DNA from: JAFGKK01 sp964521085 | Lineage (GTDB): Bacteria > Chloroflexota > Anaerolineae > Anaerolineales > RBG-16-64-43 | Length of the DNA stretch: 64,000 nucleotides | Assembly (NCBI GenBank): GCA_964521085.1 | Contig: CAZFPL010000007.1 | Location: 36,357-100,356 of the forward strand | Direction: 5' to 3' | Shown here: one piece after another, positions 34,269 to 42,426 of the stretch | Layout of the letters: each line of letters opens with the position of its first letter | Position numbering within the stretch: the first letter of the stretch is position 1 | Program-made: the position numbers and the translations under genes | The notes under the pieces: generated by a model | What the model saw: the letters and a program-made list of their open reading frames with translations, nothing else | Database searches by the model: none | Told to the model about the DNA's origin: nothing

Positions 34269-35522
34269 TTATCCCCTCCGCTCAAGAATTTCAACGGCGC
34301 GGCCGATGCCGTCTTCGGCACGGATGCGTTCGCCGAGCCGGGTAGCGCGACCGGCCATTCCGGAGTCGGAAACGGCGGTGTTAATCGCCTGTGCCAGATT
34401 GTCGGCGGTCAACCGCGGGCGGGGAATCGGTTTCGGGCCGACGCCTAATGCATGAATCCGTTCCCCCCAGAACGGCTGATCGCCGAAGAAGGGAGTGACC
34501 ACCGCCGGAACGCCCGCCCTTAGGCCGGCGGCCGTCGTCCCCGCGCCGCCATGATGGACGACCGCAGCCATTCGTGGAAACAACCACCCGTGGGGGATGG
34601 GGCCGATCGGAAACACCGAATTCGGTAAAGTGCCTTTGCCTATTCCGCCCCAGCCGGAGGAAATCACACCGCGCCGCCCGGTCCGCGACAACGCCTGCAC
34701 AACCATTTCCGAGACTTCCTCCGGCTTGCGATGAACCATGCTGCCGAAGCCGATATACACGGGCGGAGGGCCGGACTCGAGAAAATTCACAAGCTCGGCA
34801 GGCGGTTTCCACCCGGTCTGAGGTTCGAGCGGCCAGAATCCGGTCACGTGCATTGAATCATTCCAATCCGCGGGGATGGGAATCACATGCCGGCTGTACC
34901 CGTATAGAATGGTTCCTCCGCCGCGGTTGAACAATTCGAACGGCCCCCAGAAGGGTGCTGGGGGAATCCCCAAAACGTGTCGGCGTGCCTGGTTTTCCGC
35001 AGCGCGGAAGGTTTGCCACATCATCTGCTGCGCCAAGAGATGGGAGAGACGGTTGGCCCATCCGGGAAGCCGGATCGGGGTGGACGGCGCCAGGACGCTG
35101 GGGAATTCGCGTGTGGGAGTGAACGGATAAACAAAGGCCGGAACCAACCGGATGCCGAGTTTTTCGGAAAGGGCCAACCCCACAAAAAGCCCACCCAATC
35201 CGGCGACGATTATATCGGAACCCCGGCATGCTTCCATCCCGCTGACCGCCGCCTGCGCAACCATGCGCCGGGCGGAGGAGCCCATGCTGGAAAGGATCTC
35301 GAGGAAATTTCCGCGCTCGAGCATACTTTCCATGCCGCGGGCGACCTCTGCGGTGCTGCCGCCCAAGTCCGTAAATTGCAGGCCGGCGGCCGTGACAAGC
35401 TCCCGGAAATCAGGGGAAGCCAGAACGCGGACCGAATGTCCCGCTTCGTGTAATCCTGTGCCTAGAGCCACATACGGTTGGACGTCGCCGCGGCTTCCAG
35501 CTGCGATGAGGGTTACTTTCAT
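34269..35522 (-). CDS. Glycosyltransferase, GT1/sterol-glucosyltransferase type
   Basis: 417 residues from the ATG at 35522. The start KVTLIAAGSRGDVQPYVALG is typical of MGT/sterol-glucosyltransferase proteins, and the C-terminal donor-sugar block VVHHGGAGTTAAGLRAGVP is clear. Its place 130 bp before the crtB-crtI group suggests it may glycosylate a hydroxylated carotenoid (CrtX-like), but a lipid or other acceptor is equally possible. Confidence 0.85.
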   Translation of the reverse strand: MKVTLIAAGSRGDVQPYVALGTGLHEAGHSVRVLASPDFRELVTAAGLQFTDLGGSTAEVARGMESMLERGNFLEILSSMGSSARRMVAQAAVSGMEACRGSDIIVAGLGGLFVGLALSEKLGIRLVPAFVYPFTPTREFPSVLAPSTPIRLPGWANRLSHLLAQQMMWQTFRAAENQARRHVLGIPPAPFWGPFELFNRGGGTILYGYSRHVIPIPADWNDSMHVTGFWPLEPQTGWKPPAELVNFLESGPPPVYIGFGSMVHRKPEEVSEMVVQALSRTGRRGVISSGWGGIGKGTLPNSVFPIGPIPHGWLFPRMAAVVHHGGAGTTAAGLRAGVPAVVTPFFGDQPFWGERIHALGVGPKPIPRPRLTADNLAQAINTAVSDSGMAGRATRLGERIRAEDGIGRAVEILERRG

Positions 35523-35610
35523 ATCGGATGCGGCTCCCTTATTGGGAAAAAATTTTCGCGCCGGCGCGACAGGGTTTGGATTGCCCCGGCCGGCAGAAAG
35601 GTTCATACTG

Positions 35611-36171
35611 TCAACGGCTGTTCCAGAGGGCTTCTGATACTCCCGACACCTTGTTCTCCAACCGTGCGTACTGAAAAAGCAGATCCGAAAGCCGGTTGAG
35701 GTAGATGCGGACTGCCGGCGCCACCTTCTCGGTGCGGGAAAGAGCGATCACATCCCGTTCCGCCCGGCGGCAGACGGCGCGCGCCCATTGTAAAGCAGCG
35801 GCACAAGGCGTTCCACCGGGCAGGAGAAAATTCTCAAGCGGACCAAGTTGTTCCTGCAGCGTCGCGATTTCACGCTCCAAGGTTTCCATCCTATCCGAAT
35901 CGAGAACCGGACCGGGGGATTTCCGCGGTGCGGCGGATTTGCGCGAAAGAATTGCACCCAGGCACAACAGGTCGTTTTGTATCTCCCGCAGATGGGCGGC
36001 GGTTTCCGGCCGCGGGTTTTCCGTTTGAGCGACTCCAATCGCCGAGTTTAATTCATCCAGCGAACCGAGAGCCTGTATCCGCCGGGAATCCTTCCGGATC
36101 CGCCGGCCGTCGGCCAGGTCGGTGAAGCCGTCATCTCCATGACGAGTGGTGACTTTCGTGATTCGAGGCAT
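35611..36171 (-). CDS. Cob(I)alamin adenosyltransferase, PduO type
   Basis: 186 residues. It transfers the adenosyl group from ATP to cob(I)alamin. The N-terminus ITKVTTRHGDDGFTDLADG holds the ATP-binding TxxGDxGxT-like motif, with SLDELNSAIGVAQ and later RAVCRRAERDVIAL and RLSDLLFQYAR blocks. It is the third gene after a cobalamin riboswitch, so it is likely coexpressed with B12 uptake and makes AdoCbl from imported corrinoid. Confidence 0.93.
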   Translation of the reverse strand: MPRITKVTTRHGDDGFTDLADGRRIRKDSRRIQALGSLDELNSAIGVAQTENPRPETAAHLREIQNDLLCLGAILSRKSAAPRKSPGPVLDSDRMETLEREIATLQEQLGPLENFLLPGGTPCAAALQWARAVCRRAERDVIALSRTEKVAPAVRIYLNRLSDLLFQYARLENKVSGVSEALWNSR

Positions 36172-36206
36172 GGTTTTCCTTTAAAATCGCACAGGTCATT
36201 TCCATA

Positions 36207-37061
36207 TTAACGCTTTTTCCCGCGGAGGGGCAACTCCTTCGCAACCGGGCGCTGTTCCTCCCCGTCGGGCAGGATCAACGGGTACCCGTACATCGGATGG
36301 GGTATGACATGCATCGGATGATCGAATAAGGGGGATAAAGCCTCGGCCGTCAGGACTTCCTGCGGAGCTCCGGACTGGATGATGCAGCCGCGGTCCATCA
36401 AGGCGACCCGGTCGGCGAACCGCGAAACGAGATTCAGATCGTGCATCGCCGCCAGCACGGCATACCCGCGTTCCCGGACGAGCCGGCGGAGCAAATCGAG
36501 GGTCTCGATCTGATAGTGAATGTCGAGATGCGCCGTGGGTTCGTCCATCAGGAGGATGGACGATTCCTGTGCCAACGCGCGGGCGATCAGGACACGCTGC
36601 TGCATTCCACCCGAAAGCTTTTCAACGGATTGGTCGGCGAAGGCGTCCAGACCAACCGCCGCAAGCGCGGAACGCACGGCTTTCCGGTCGGCGGAGGTTT
36701 CCGGTCCGAACCAGCCATGGAAAGATATCCTGCCCAACATCACGGCTTCGGCGACCGCATATCCGGACGGCAATCCGGCCATCTGGGGGACGACCGCCAG
36801 CAAGCGGGCCCGTTTCTCCGGCGGGAGGAGGTGCATCGGTTTCGTCCAACCGGAACACACCACTCGGCCCGAGAGCGGCGGGAGAAATCCGGATGCGGCA
36901 CGGAGCAGGGTGGTTTTTCCGCAGCCGTTGGGCCCCGCCAGCGCGACGAACTCTCCGCAACGAACCTCGAGGGAAACCCGGTCGAGGGCATTTCCCGCGG
37001 AGTGGGGATATCGCACCGAAAGATCCTTCAGGATCAGGGAAATTCCGGAAGGTGGATTCAT
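36207..37061 (-). CDS. ABC transporter ATPase for cobalamin (BtuD/FecE type)
   Basis: 284 residues. Walker A GPNGCGKTT, signature LSGGMQQRV, Walker B SILLMDEPTAHLD are intact. The sequence type is shared by siderophore and B12 importers; the upstream cobalamin riboswitch and downstream PduO gene point to corrinoid uptake. The start overlaps the permease stop by 4 bp. Confidence 0.92.
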   Translation of the reverse strand: MNPPSGISLILKDLSVRYPHSAGNALDRVSLEVRCGEFVALAGPNGCGKTTLLRAASGFLPPLSGRVVCSGWTKPMHLLPPEKRARLLAVVPQMAGLPSGYAVAEAVMLGRISFHGWFGPETSADRKAVRSALAAVGLDAFADQSVEKLSGGMQQRVLIARALAQESSILLMDEPTAHLDIHYQIETLDLLRRLVRERGYAVLAAMHDLNLVSRFADRVALMDRGCIIQSGAPQEVLTAEALSPLFDHPMHVIPHPMYGYPLILPDGEEQRPVAKELPLRGKKR

Positions 37062-38122
37062 GGAGCCGCCTCGTTCTTGCGCAACAGATAAAAGAAGAAC
37101 GGCGCGCCGAACAGCGCGGTGACAATTCCCAAAGGCAATTGCTGCGGCGCCAGGAGGGTGCGGGCGAGCAGATCGGCCAGCAGCAGGAATGATGCGCCAA
37201 GCAACGTGGAAAGGGGAAGCAGGCGGCGGTAATCACCGCCCCACAGCAGGCGCGCCAGGTGCGGCACGGCCAATCCTACGAATCCGATCACCCCGCCGAA
37301 TGCGACACCGGCGGCCGTGGTCAGGGATGCAACGGCGATCAGGATCCAGCGCGCGCGCCTTACGTTCAGGCCGGTCTGTTCGGCCTGTTCCTCTCCGAAT
37401 TGCAGAAGGTTCAGCACCCGGCCCATAATCATGAGGATGAGAATGCCGATTGCGATATACGGCAGCGAGATCCGCACCGGATCCCAACCGCCCAGGAGCA
37501 AGCCGCCCATCAACCAACTGATCGCGCGCTGTGTGGTTTCCACCGTGCGGTAGAAAAGGAACGCCGCGAGGGATTGGGCGAACGCCCCGGCGGCCACTCC
37601 GGCCAGGATCAGGCGCGTCGAGGATGCCGTATCTTTGCCGGGACGGGACCAGCCGAATACGAGAATTACGATCAGGAGTGCGCCCAGGAACGCGAAAACG
37701 GGGATGACGGGCGAGTTCGGCATGAAATTCGAAAGGGTGATGGCGACCGCGACTCCCAGGGACGCGCCCGATCCGATCCCGAGCAGGTACGGATCCGCGA
37801 GCGGATTGCGAAAGACTCCCTGAAAGGCGCAGCCGCTGGAGGCGAGGGACATCCCCAGCAACATGACGAAAACCGTTCGCGGCAGCCGAAGATCCCAGAC
37901 GATGGAGAACAGGGAGGACGGCAGATTCGCCGAATCCGGCAGACGCAGCAGGATGGACGCGAGTTGCGCAGGCGGAATCGGAACGACGCCGATGGCGACG
38001 CTTGCGCCGAGCGCGATGACGAGCAGCGCCAGGCAAAGCCCGAAGGGGAGGGCGCGGGAAAATAAAACTCCCCGCGCGGGCAGGGAGATCCGGGAATGAG
38101 CAGCGATGGGGATCGACCTCAC
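37058..38122 (-). CDS. FecCD-family permease, cobalamin importer (BtuC type)
   Basis: 354 residues with about ten hydrophobic segments. Family blocks are LPRTVFVMLLGMSLASSGCAFQG and the C-terminal GVIGFVGLAVPHLARLLWG. The open frame continues upstream through the riboswitch, so the start must be downstream of it: GTG at 38122 with GAGAAAG just before it is preferred. No substrate-binding protein gene (BtuF) adjoins it. Confidence 0.9.
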   Translation of the reverse strand: MRSIPIAAHSRISLPARGVLFSRALPFGLCLALLVIALGASVAIGVVPIPPAQLASILLRLPDSANLPSSLFSIVWDLRLPRTVFVMLLGMSLASSGCAFQGVFRNPLADPYLLGIGSGASLGVAVAITLSNFMPNSPVIPVFAFLGALLIVILVFGWSRPGKDTASSTRLILAGVAAGAFAQSLAAFLFYRTVETTQRAISWLMGGLLLGGWDPVRISLPYIAIGILILMIMGRVLNLLQFGEEQAEQTGLNVRRARWILIAVASLTTAAGVAFGGVIGFVGLAVPHLARLLWGGDYRRLLPLSTLLGASFLLLADLLARTLLAPQQLPLGIVTALFGAPFFFYLLRKNEAAP

Positions 38123-38148
38123 CTTTCTCGCGAAGGTTGATGGATCGC

Positions 38149-38290
38149 GGTGCGGGCGGGCGACCTGGCTTGCCTGCGTACGGCTTACAGTTGCGCGACA
38201 GCGCCGGACTTTCACCGGCTTCGCCTTTTGCCCCGCAACTTCCGCATCGCGGGGCATGCTCGACCATCCGGGGTGCAGAGCACCCGCACC
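38149..38290 (-). ncRNA. Cobalamin riboswitch
   Basis: On the minus strand the conserved core is visible: GAAGCCGGTGAAAGTCCGGC, then GCGCAACTGTAAGCC and, nearer the gene, CAAGCCAGGTCGCCC. A closing stem pairs GGTGCGGG (38283-38290) with CCCGCACC (38149-38156). It lies between a consensus promoter and the permease start, so B12 should repress the operon. No terminator follows the aptamer, which suggests control of translation. Confidence 0.93.
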
Positions 38291-38328
38291 GAAGACCGTT
38301 GGAAACGAGCCGCCGAAGCGGCGTTGGA

Positions 38329-38357
38329 AATATACCGGAAGTGCCGGATTGTGTCAA
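38329..38357 (-). promoter_or_regulatory. Promoter of the riboswitch-controlled B12 operon
   Basis: A near-perfect sigma-70 promoter on the minus strand: TTGACA (38352-38357) and TATATT (38329-38334) with 17-base spacing. The predicted start is about 30 bases before the aptamer. Confidence 0.8.
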
Positions 38358-38388
38358 CGGAAGAATTATCTCTTGCGCGGGGGAGAGT

Positions 38389-38416
38389 GAAAAATCCGGA
38401 CACAGGTTTGTCCGGA
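38389..38416 (-). terminator. Terminator of tRNA-Asn
   Basis: On the minus strand, an 8-bp stem TCCGGACA / TGTCCGGA (38395-38402 with 38409-38416) followed by a T-run. It separates tRNA-Asn from the B12 operon promoter. Confidence 0.85.
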
Positions 38417-38441
38417 GAGTGGGTTACAATTTGAGTTAAGG

Positions 38442-38514
38442 CTCCTCGGCCAGGACTCGAACCTGGAACCCATCGGTTAACAGCCGATTGCTCTACCGGT
38501 TGAGCTACCGAGGA
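38442..38514 (-). tRNA. tRNA-Asn (GTT)
   Basis: 73 nt folding as a cloverleaf: acceptor stem TCCTCGG/CCGAGGA, D-arm GCTC...GAGC, anticodon loop CTGTTAA giving GTT, T-arm CCAGG-TTCGAGT-CCTGG. CCA is not encoded. It has its own promoter and terminator. Confidence 0.97.
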
Positions 38515-38524
38515 AAACCCGAAG

Positions 38525-38552
38525 ATTATACCAGCCGAAAAACGAGTGTCAA
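38525..38552 (-). promoter_or_regulatory. Promoter of tRNA-Asn
   Basis: TTGACA (38547-38552) and TATAAT (38525-38530) on the minus strand with 16-base spacing, ending about 10 bases before the tRNA. Confidence 0.8.
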
Positions 38553-38567
38553 GAAGGTGCAACGCAG

Positions 38568-40280
38568 ATGGCGATGGAATCGAAAATCGTCCCGGCTTCC
38601 AAACGGACGACCGTGCAGGTGACGCTTCCCGATCGACGCACATTTGAAGGACCGGTGGGAACGACGATCGAATCGTTCCTCCGCTCCGCGGACCTGAAGG
38701 ACGAACCGCCGGTCGTTGCGGCGCTGCTCGGCAAGGAATTGTGCGAGCTCGCGCACCCCGTCGTGGAGGATGGAGAACTCGTGCCGCTGGATACGGGATC
38801 CGGCGACGGATCGAGGATCTATCGGCGCTCGCTGGTTTTCCTGCTGGTGGCGGCCGTGCGCGAGCTGTTCCCCGGTTCCGATGTGGCGGTGGATCACTCG
38901 GTGAGTGACGGGGGATTCTTTTGCACCGCCTACCACCGGGCCGCCTTTTCCGCGGAGGAGATGCAGCGCATCGAAACCCGGATGCGGGAGATCGCGCATG
39001 CGGATGAACCCATCCGCAGGCGGGAAGTTCCGCTGGCCGATGCGATAAAAATATTCGAACGCGAGGGATTCCTCGACAAAATCCGCTTGCTTAAAGCCCG
39101 GGAGAAGGATTATCTGACCCTGTATTCGCTGCGTGGATTCGAGGATTATTTCCATGGGTATATGGTCCCCTCGACCGGGTATTTGAAAAAGTTCCGCCTG
39201 CATCGATCGGGAATGGGTTTCATCCTGAGGTTTCCACGCCAGCATCTTCCCAATGAGATTCTTCCCAACGGCGATTATCCGAAACTCTGGGCGACATTCC
39301 AGGAATACGGCCATTGGCAGGAACGGCTGGACTTGGAAGATGTGGGCATGCTCAATGAGGCCATCGAGCGGGGCCGGGGCCGCGAGGTCATTCTGGTGTC
39401 GGAAGCGCTGCACGACCAGAAGACCGCCGAGATCGCCCGCCGGATCGCAGAACTACGGGATCGGATCCGCCTGGTGCTGATCGCCGGTCCATCCTCTTCC
39501 GGCAAGACGACTTTCTCCCGCCGGCTTTCGATCCAGCTTCTTTCGCAAGGCCTGCGTCCGTATCCGCTGGAAATGGACAACTATTTCGTCGACCGTGAAA
39601 AAACCCCGCGTGATGAACAGGGCGCGCTGGATTTTGAAGCCTTTGAAGCCGTCGATAACGATCTGCTGAACGATAACCTCGAGCGGTTGCTGCGGGGGGA
39701 GGAAGTGGCGCTGCCACGCTACGATTTCCAATCCGGAAAGCGCGTTCCCGGAGAAACGGTCCGGCTTCCGTCCAAAGCCGTGATCATCATGGAGGGCATT
39801 CATGGTTTGAATCCGGCCCTTCTTCCCCGGTTCCACTCCGGGGAGGTGTATCGAATTTACGCTTCCGCACTCACCCAGCTGAACCTGGACCGGCACAACC
39901 GGATTTCAACAACCGATACCCGGCTCATCCGGCGGATCGTCCGGGATGCTTCCAAGCGCGGGCATTCTCCCGCGTTCACCATTTCCCTCTGGGATCGGGT
40001 CCGGCGCGGCGAGCGTAAAAATATTTTCGCCTACCAGGAAAATTCCGACAGCATCTTCAATTCCGCGCTGGTCTATGAACTCTCCGCCCTGCGCCCGATC
40101 GCCGAACCGCTGTTGCGGCAGGTCGGGCCGGAACTTCCCGAATATGTGGAGGCGAAGCGGCTGCTGGCGCTACTGGCGTGGTTTCGTCCGCTTTCGCCGG
40201 AATTCATCCCCGACGATTCCATCCTGCGCGAGTTCATCGGCGGATCGATTCTCGAGCAGTTCCGGGTCTGGGGGTCATAA
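38568..40280 (+). CDS. Nucleoside (uridine-type) kinase with TGS and ThrRS-like N-terminal domains
   Basis: 570 residues. Residues about 15-75 form a TGS-like domain (VQVTLPDRRTFEGPVGTTIE). About 95-200 resemble the second editing/additional domain of threonyl-tRNA synthetase (VAVDHSVSDGGFFC, YLTLYSLRGFEDYFHGYMVP). The C-terminal half is a P-loop kinase with IAGPSSSGKTTFSRRL, EMDNYFVDREKTP and IIMEGIHGLNP. The fusion is known in Thermotoga and many anaerobes as a nucleoside kinase. Likely nucleotide salvage. Two ATGs, 38568 and 38574, are possible. Confidence 0.9.
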   Translation: MAMESKIVPASKRTTVQVTLPDRRTFEGPVGTTIESFLRSADLKDEPPVVAALLGKELCELAHPVVEDGELVPLDTGSGDGSRIYRRSLVFLLVAAVRELFPGSDVAVDHSVSDGGFFCTAYHRAAFSAEEMQRIETRMREIAHADEPIRRREVPLADAIKIFEREGFLDKIRLLKAREKDYLTLYSLRGFEDYFHGYMVPSTGYLKKFRLHRSGMGFILRFPRQHLPNEILPNGDYPKLWATFQEYGHWQERLDLEDVGMLNEAIERGRGREVILVSEALHDQKTAEIARRIAELRDRIRLVLIAGPSSSGKTTFSRRLSIQLLSQGLRPYPLEMDNYFVDREKTPRDEQGALDFEAFEAVDNDLLNDNLERLLRGEEVALPRYDFQSGKRVPGETVRLPSKAVIIMEGIHGLNPALLPRFHSGEVYRIYASALTQLNLDRHNRISTTDTRLIRRIVRDASKRGHSPAFTISLWDRVRRGERKNIFAYQENSDSIFNSALVYELSALRPIAEPLLRQVGPELPEYVEAKRLLALLAWFRPLSPEFIPDDSILREFIGGSILEQFRVWGS

Positions 40281-40282
40281 CC

Positions 40283-41077
40283 GTGCGCTACCTCCGCTTC
40301 CAGCGCAAAGGGGAAGACGCCGTCCTGCACGGTTGGTTGGAGGGGGAGCAGGTCGGGTTGATCGCGGGGCCGCTCTTCGGCGCGCACCGGCGGATGCCCG
40401 CCGGATCGCCGGTGGCATCGGTGAAACTTCTGACGCCCTGGCTGCCGGGAAAGATCATCTGTGTCGGGCGCAACTACGTCGACCATGCCCGCGAGCACAA
40501 CGCCGAAGTCCCGGATGTTCCGCTGCTGTTCATGAAACCCCCCACGTCCGTCATCGGCCCGGGGGAGGGGATCATCCTCCCGCCGCAATCCGAACAAGTG
40601 GAGCACGAAGCCGAATTGGCCGTGGTCATCGGCCGGCGGATCCGGAACGCGAATGCCGACGAGGCGATGGCAAGCATCTTCGGGTACACGATCGCCAACG
40701 ACGTCACCGCGCGGGATTTGCAGCGGCGGGACGGCCAGTGGACCCGCGCCAAGGGCTTCGACACTTTCTGCCCGCTCGGGCCGTGGATCGACACCGATGT
40801 CAACCCTCACGATTTGCGGATCATCTGCCGCGTCAACGGCCAGATCCGCCAGTTGGGATCCACGCGTGACATGGTGTTCTCCGTCCCGCAAATCGTATCT
40901 TTTATTTCCGGGATTATGACCTTGGAAGTCGGAGATATTCTGCTCACCGGGACGCCCGCGGGCGTGGGCCCTCTGGAGGCGGGGGATACGGTGCAGGTGG
41001 AAATCGAAGGAATTGGAGTATTGGAAAATCCGGTTCTCGGGGCGGGAACCGGGGAGACGGGCGAATCCGCATCCTGA
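40283..41077 (+). CDS. Fumarylacetoacetate hydrolase family protein
   Basis: 264 residues from a GTG two bases after the kinase stop, with a G-rich site before it. Family motifs are ICVGRNYVDHAREHN, FMKPPTSVIGPGE, the metal ligands in VEHEAELAVVIGR and GYTIANDVTARDLQ. Such proteins include acylpyruvases, oxaloacetate decarboxylases and 2-hydroxyhepta-2,4-diene-1,7-dioate isomerases; the substrate cannot be decided. Followed after 16 bp by dcd. Confidence 0.92.
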   Translation: MRYLRFQRKGEDAVLHGWLEGEQVGLIAGPLFGAHRRMPAGSPVASVKLLTPWLPGKIICVGRNYVDHAREHNAEVPDVPLLFMKPPTSVIGPGEGIILPPQSEQVEHEAELAVVIGRRIRNANADEAMASIFGYTIANDVTARDLQRRDGQWTRAKGFDTFCPLGPWIDTDVNPHDLRIICRVNGQIRQLGSTRDMVFSVPQIVSFISGIMTLEVGDILLTGTPAGVGPLEAGDTVQVEIEGIGVLENPVLGAGTGETGESAS

Positions 41078-41093
41078 TCTACGGAGAAAATAC

Positions 41094-41648
41094 ATGGGTT
41101 TGAAATCGGATCGATGGATCACACAGATGGCGAAGGAACACCGGATGATCGAACCGTTTGTGGATTCGCAGGTGCGCAACGGGGTCATCTCCTACGGCGT
41201 ATCCTCTTATGGGTACGACATTCGCATAGCGGACGAGTTCAAGATCTTCACCAATGTGCACTCCGCGATCGTTGACCCGAAAGCGTTCGATATGCGCTCG
41301 ATGGTCGACTTCCGCGGTGAGGTGTGCACGATTCCGCCGAACTCCTTTGCCCTGGCCAGGACGATCGAATATTTCCGCATCCCGCGCAGCGTGCTGACCA
41401 TCTGCGTCGGAAAAAGCTCCTACGCCCGCTGCGGAATCATCGTCAACATCACCCCCTTCGAGCCCGAGTGGGAAGGATTCGTCACGCTGGAAATATCCAA
41501 TACCACGCCGCTTCCGGCGCGGATTTATGCCAATGAGGGAATCGCCCAGGTGATCTTCTTCGAGGCGGACGAGGAATGTTTGATTTCCTATGCCGATAAA
41601 AAGGGGAAATACCAGGCGCAGCAGGCGATCGTTCTGCCAAAGGTGTAA
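41094..41648 (+). CDS. dcd: dCTP deaminase
   Basis: 184 residues. It converts dCTP to dUTP, feeding dTMP synthesis. Core motif VGKSSYARCGIIVNITPFEPEWEG-region is well conserved (Ser/Arg of the active site near residue 110 and the catalytic Glu in the FVTLEISN strand), with the N-terminal SYGVSSYGYDIRIA block. GGAGAA precedes the ATG. Monofunctional Dcd or the bifunctional Dcd-Dut form cannot be told apart here. Confidence 0.93.
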   Translation: MGLKSDRWITQMAKEHRMIEPFVDSQVRNGVISYGVSSYGYDIRIADEFKIFTNVHSAIVDPKAFDMRSMVDFRGEVCTIPPNSFALARTIEYFRIPRSVLTICVGKSSYARCGIIVNITPFEPEWEGFVTLEISNTTPLPARIYANEGIAQVIFFEADEECLISYADKKGKYQAQQAIVLPKV

Positions 41649-41655
41649 TTCAAGA

Positions 41656-41779
41656 ATCCATGAAGCACACGAATAAAATCCGAAGGGCACGAAGGGAATA
41701 GAAGAATGTCTTCGTGTCCTTCAGGTTTTCCCTCGGACCGCACGGGCGGTCCGGGGCGGGCTTCGTGTGCTTCGTGGAT
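41656..41779. repeat. Long imperfect palindromic element between dcd and comEA
   Basis: Terminal arms of 18 bp (ATCCATGAAGCACACGAA at 41656-41673 and its complement at 41762-41779) match at 17 of 18 positions. Inner segments (CGAAGGGCACGAAGG versus CTTCGTGTCCTTC) also pair, so the whole 124 bp can form a cruciform. It lies between convergent genes and may serve as a transcription barrier or be a small mobile repeat. Confidence 0.75.
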
Positions 41780-41811
41780 CCAAACACAACCTTGGCTCAA
41801 TCCCGTAATTG

Positions 41812-42360
41812 TTACACTTCTACCAGATCTCGGATTTTATTAAGCAGCGCCGGCCCGATTCCATCGACGTTGAGAAGATCATCGACGGATTGGAACGGAC
41901 CGTGTTGATCCCGGTACTCAATGATTCGCTGCGCCAGAACGGGGCCGACGCCGGGGAGAGATTCGAGTTCTTCGAGCGTGGCAGTGTTGAGGTTGATTTT
42001 TCCGCTGCCGGAGGATGTCGCCGTCTGCGGAGTGCCCGGCGCGGGGCTGGGAGCGATCAGGGGGACGCGCACCTCCTGCCCGTCGCTGAGCGGGGCGGCA
42101 AGGTTAAGGCGCGAGGCATCGCCTTCCGGGAGAACGCCGCCGGCTGCTTCTAGCGCGTCCTGAACAATGCTTCCGGGGGCTAGCCGGTAAACCCCGGGAG
42201 CAACAACCGCCCCGCGGACCGACACGCGCACGCCGGGTGGATCGAGCGGGGTGGAAAGGAGAATCGCTTTCCCTTCCAGCCGGCCGTTGCCGATGAGAAT
42301 CAGGGCGGCGGAAATAAGGCCGGCGCATAATCCGATAATGAATGAATGCCAGGATTTCAT
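41812..42360 (-). CDS. comEA: ComEA-like DNA-binding protein
   Basis: 182 residues: an N-terminal signal/anchor (about 5-25), an SLBB-like domain (VRVSVRGAVVAPGVYRLAPG), a short Pro/Thr linker and a C-terminal helix-hairpin-helix pair (LNTATLEELESLPGVGPVLA and DDLLNVDGIGPALLNKI). ComEA binds incoming DNA at the membrane in natural transformation. comEC is not adjacent, so competence is only suggested. Confidence 0.9.
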   Translation of the reverse strand: MKSWHSFIIGLCAGLISAALILIGNGRLEGKAILLSTPLDPPGVRVSVRGAVVAPGVYRLAPGSIVQDALEAAGGVLPEGDASRLNLAAPLSDGQEVRVPLIAPSPAPGTPQTATSSGSGKINLNTATLEELESLPGVGPVLAQRIIEYRDQHGPFQSVDDLLNVDGIGPALLNKIRDLVEV

Positions 42361-42426
42361 ATCCCCCTCCGTTTTTCATGCAGCCGGGATCGCCGACCCC
42401 GGCTGTTGTATATATATTCTAAATTA

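Noticed and set aside
36207..38122. Iron-siderophore importer
   Set aside because: The FecCD/FecE families are shared by both uses, but the cobalamin riboswitch and the PduO gene in the same transcript favour B12.
38123..38257. Longer permease start at 38257
   Set aside because: That start lies inside the cobalamin aptamer, and the extra residues are not hydrophobic or family-like.
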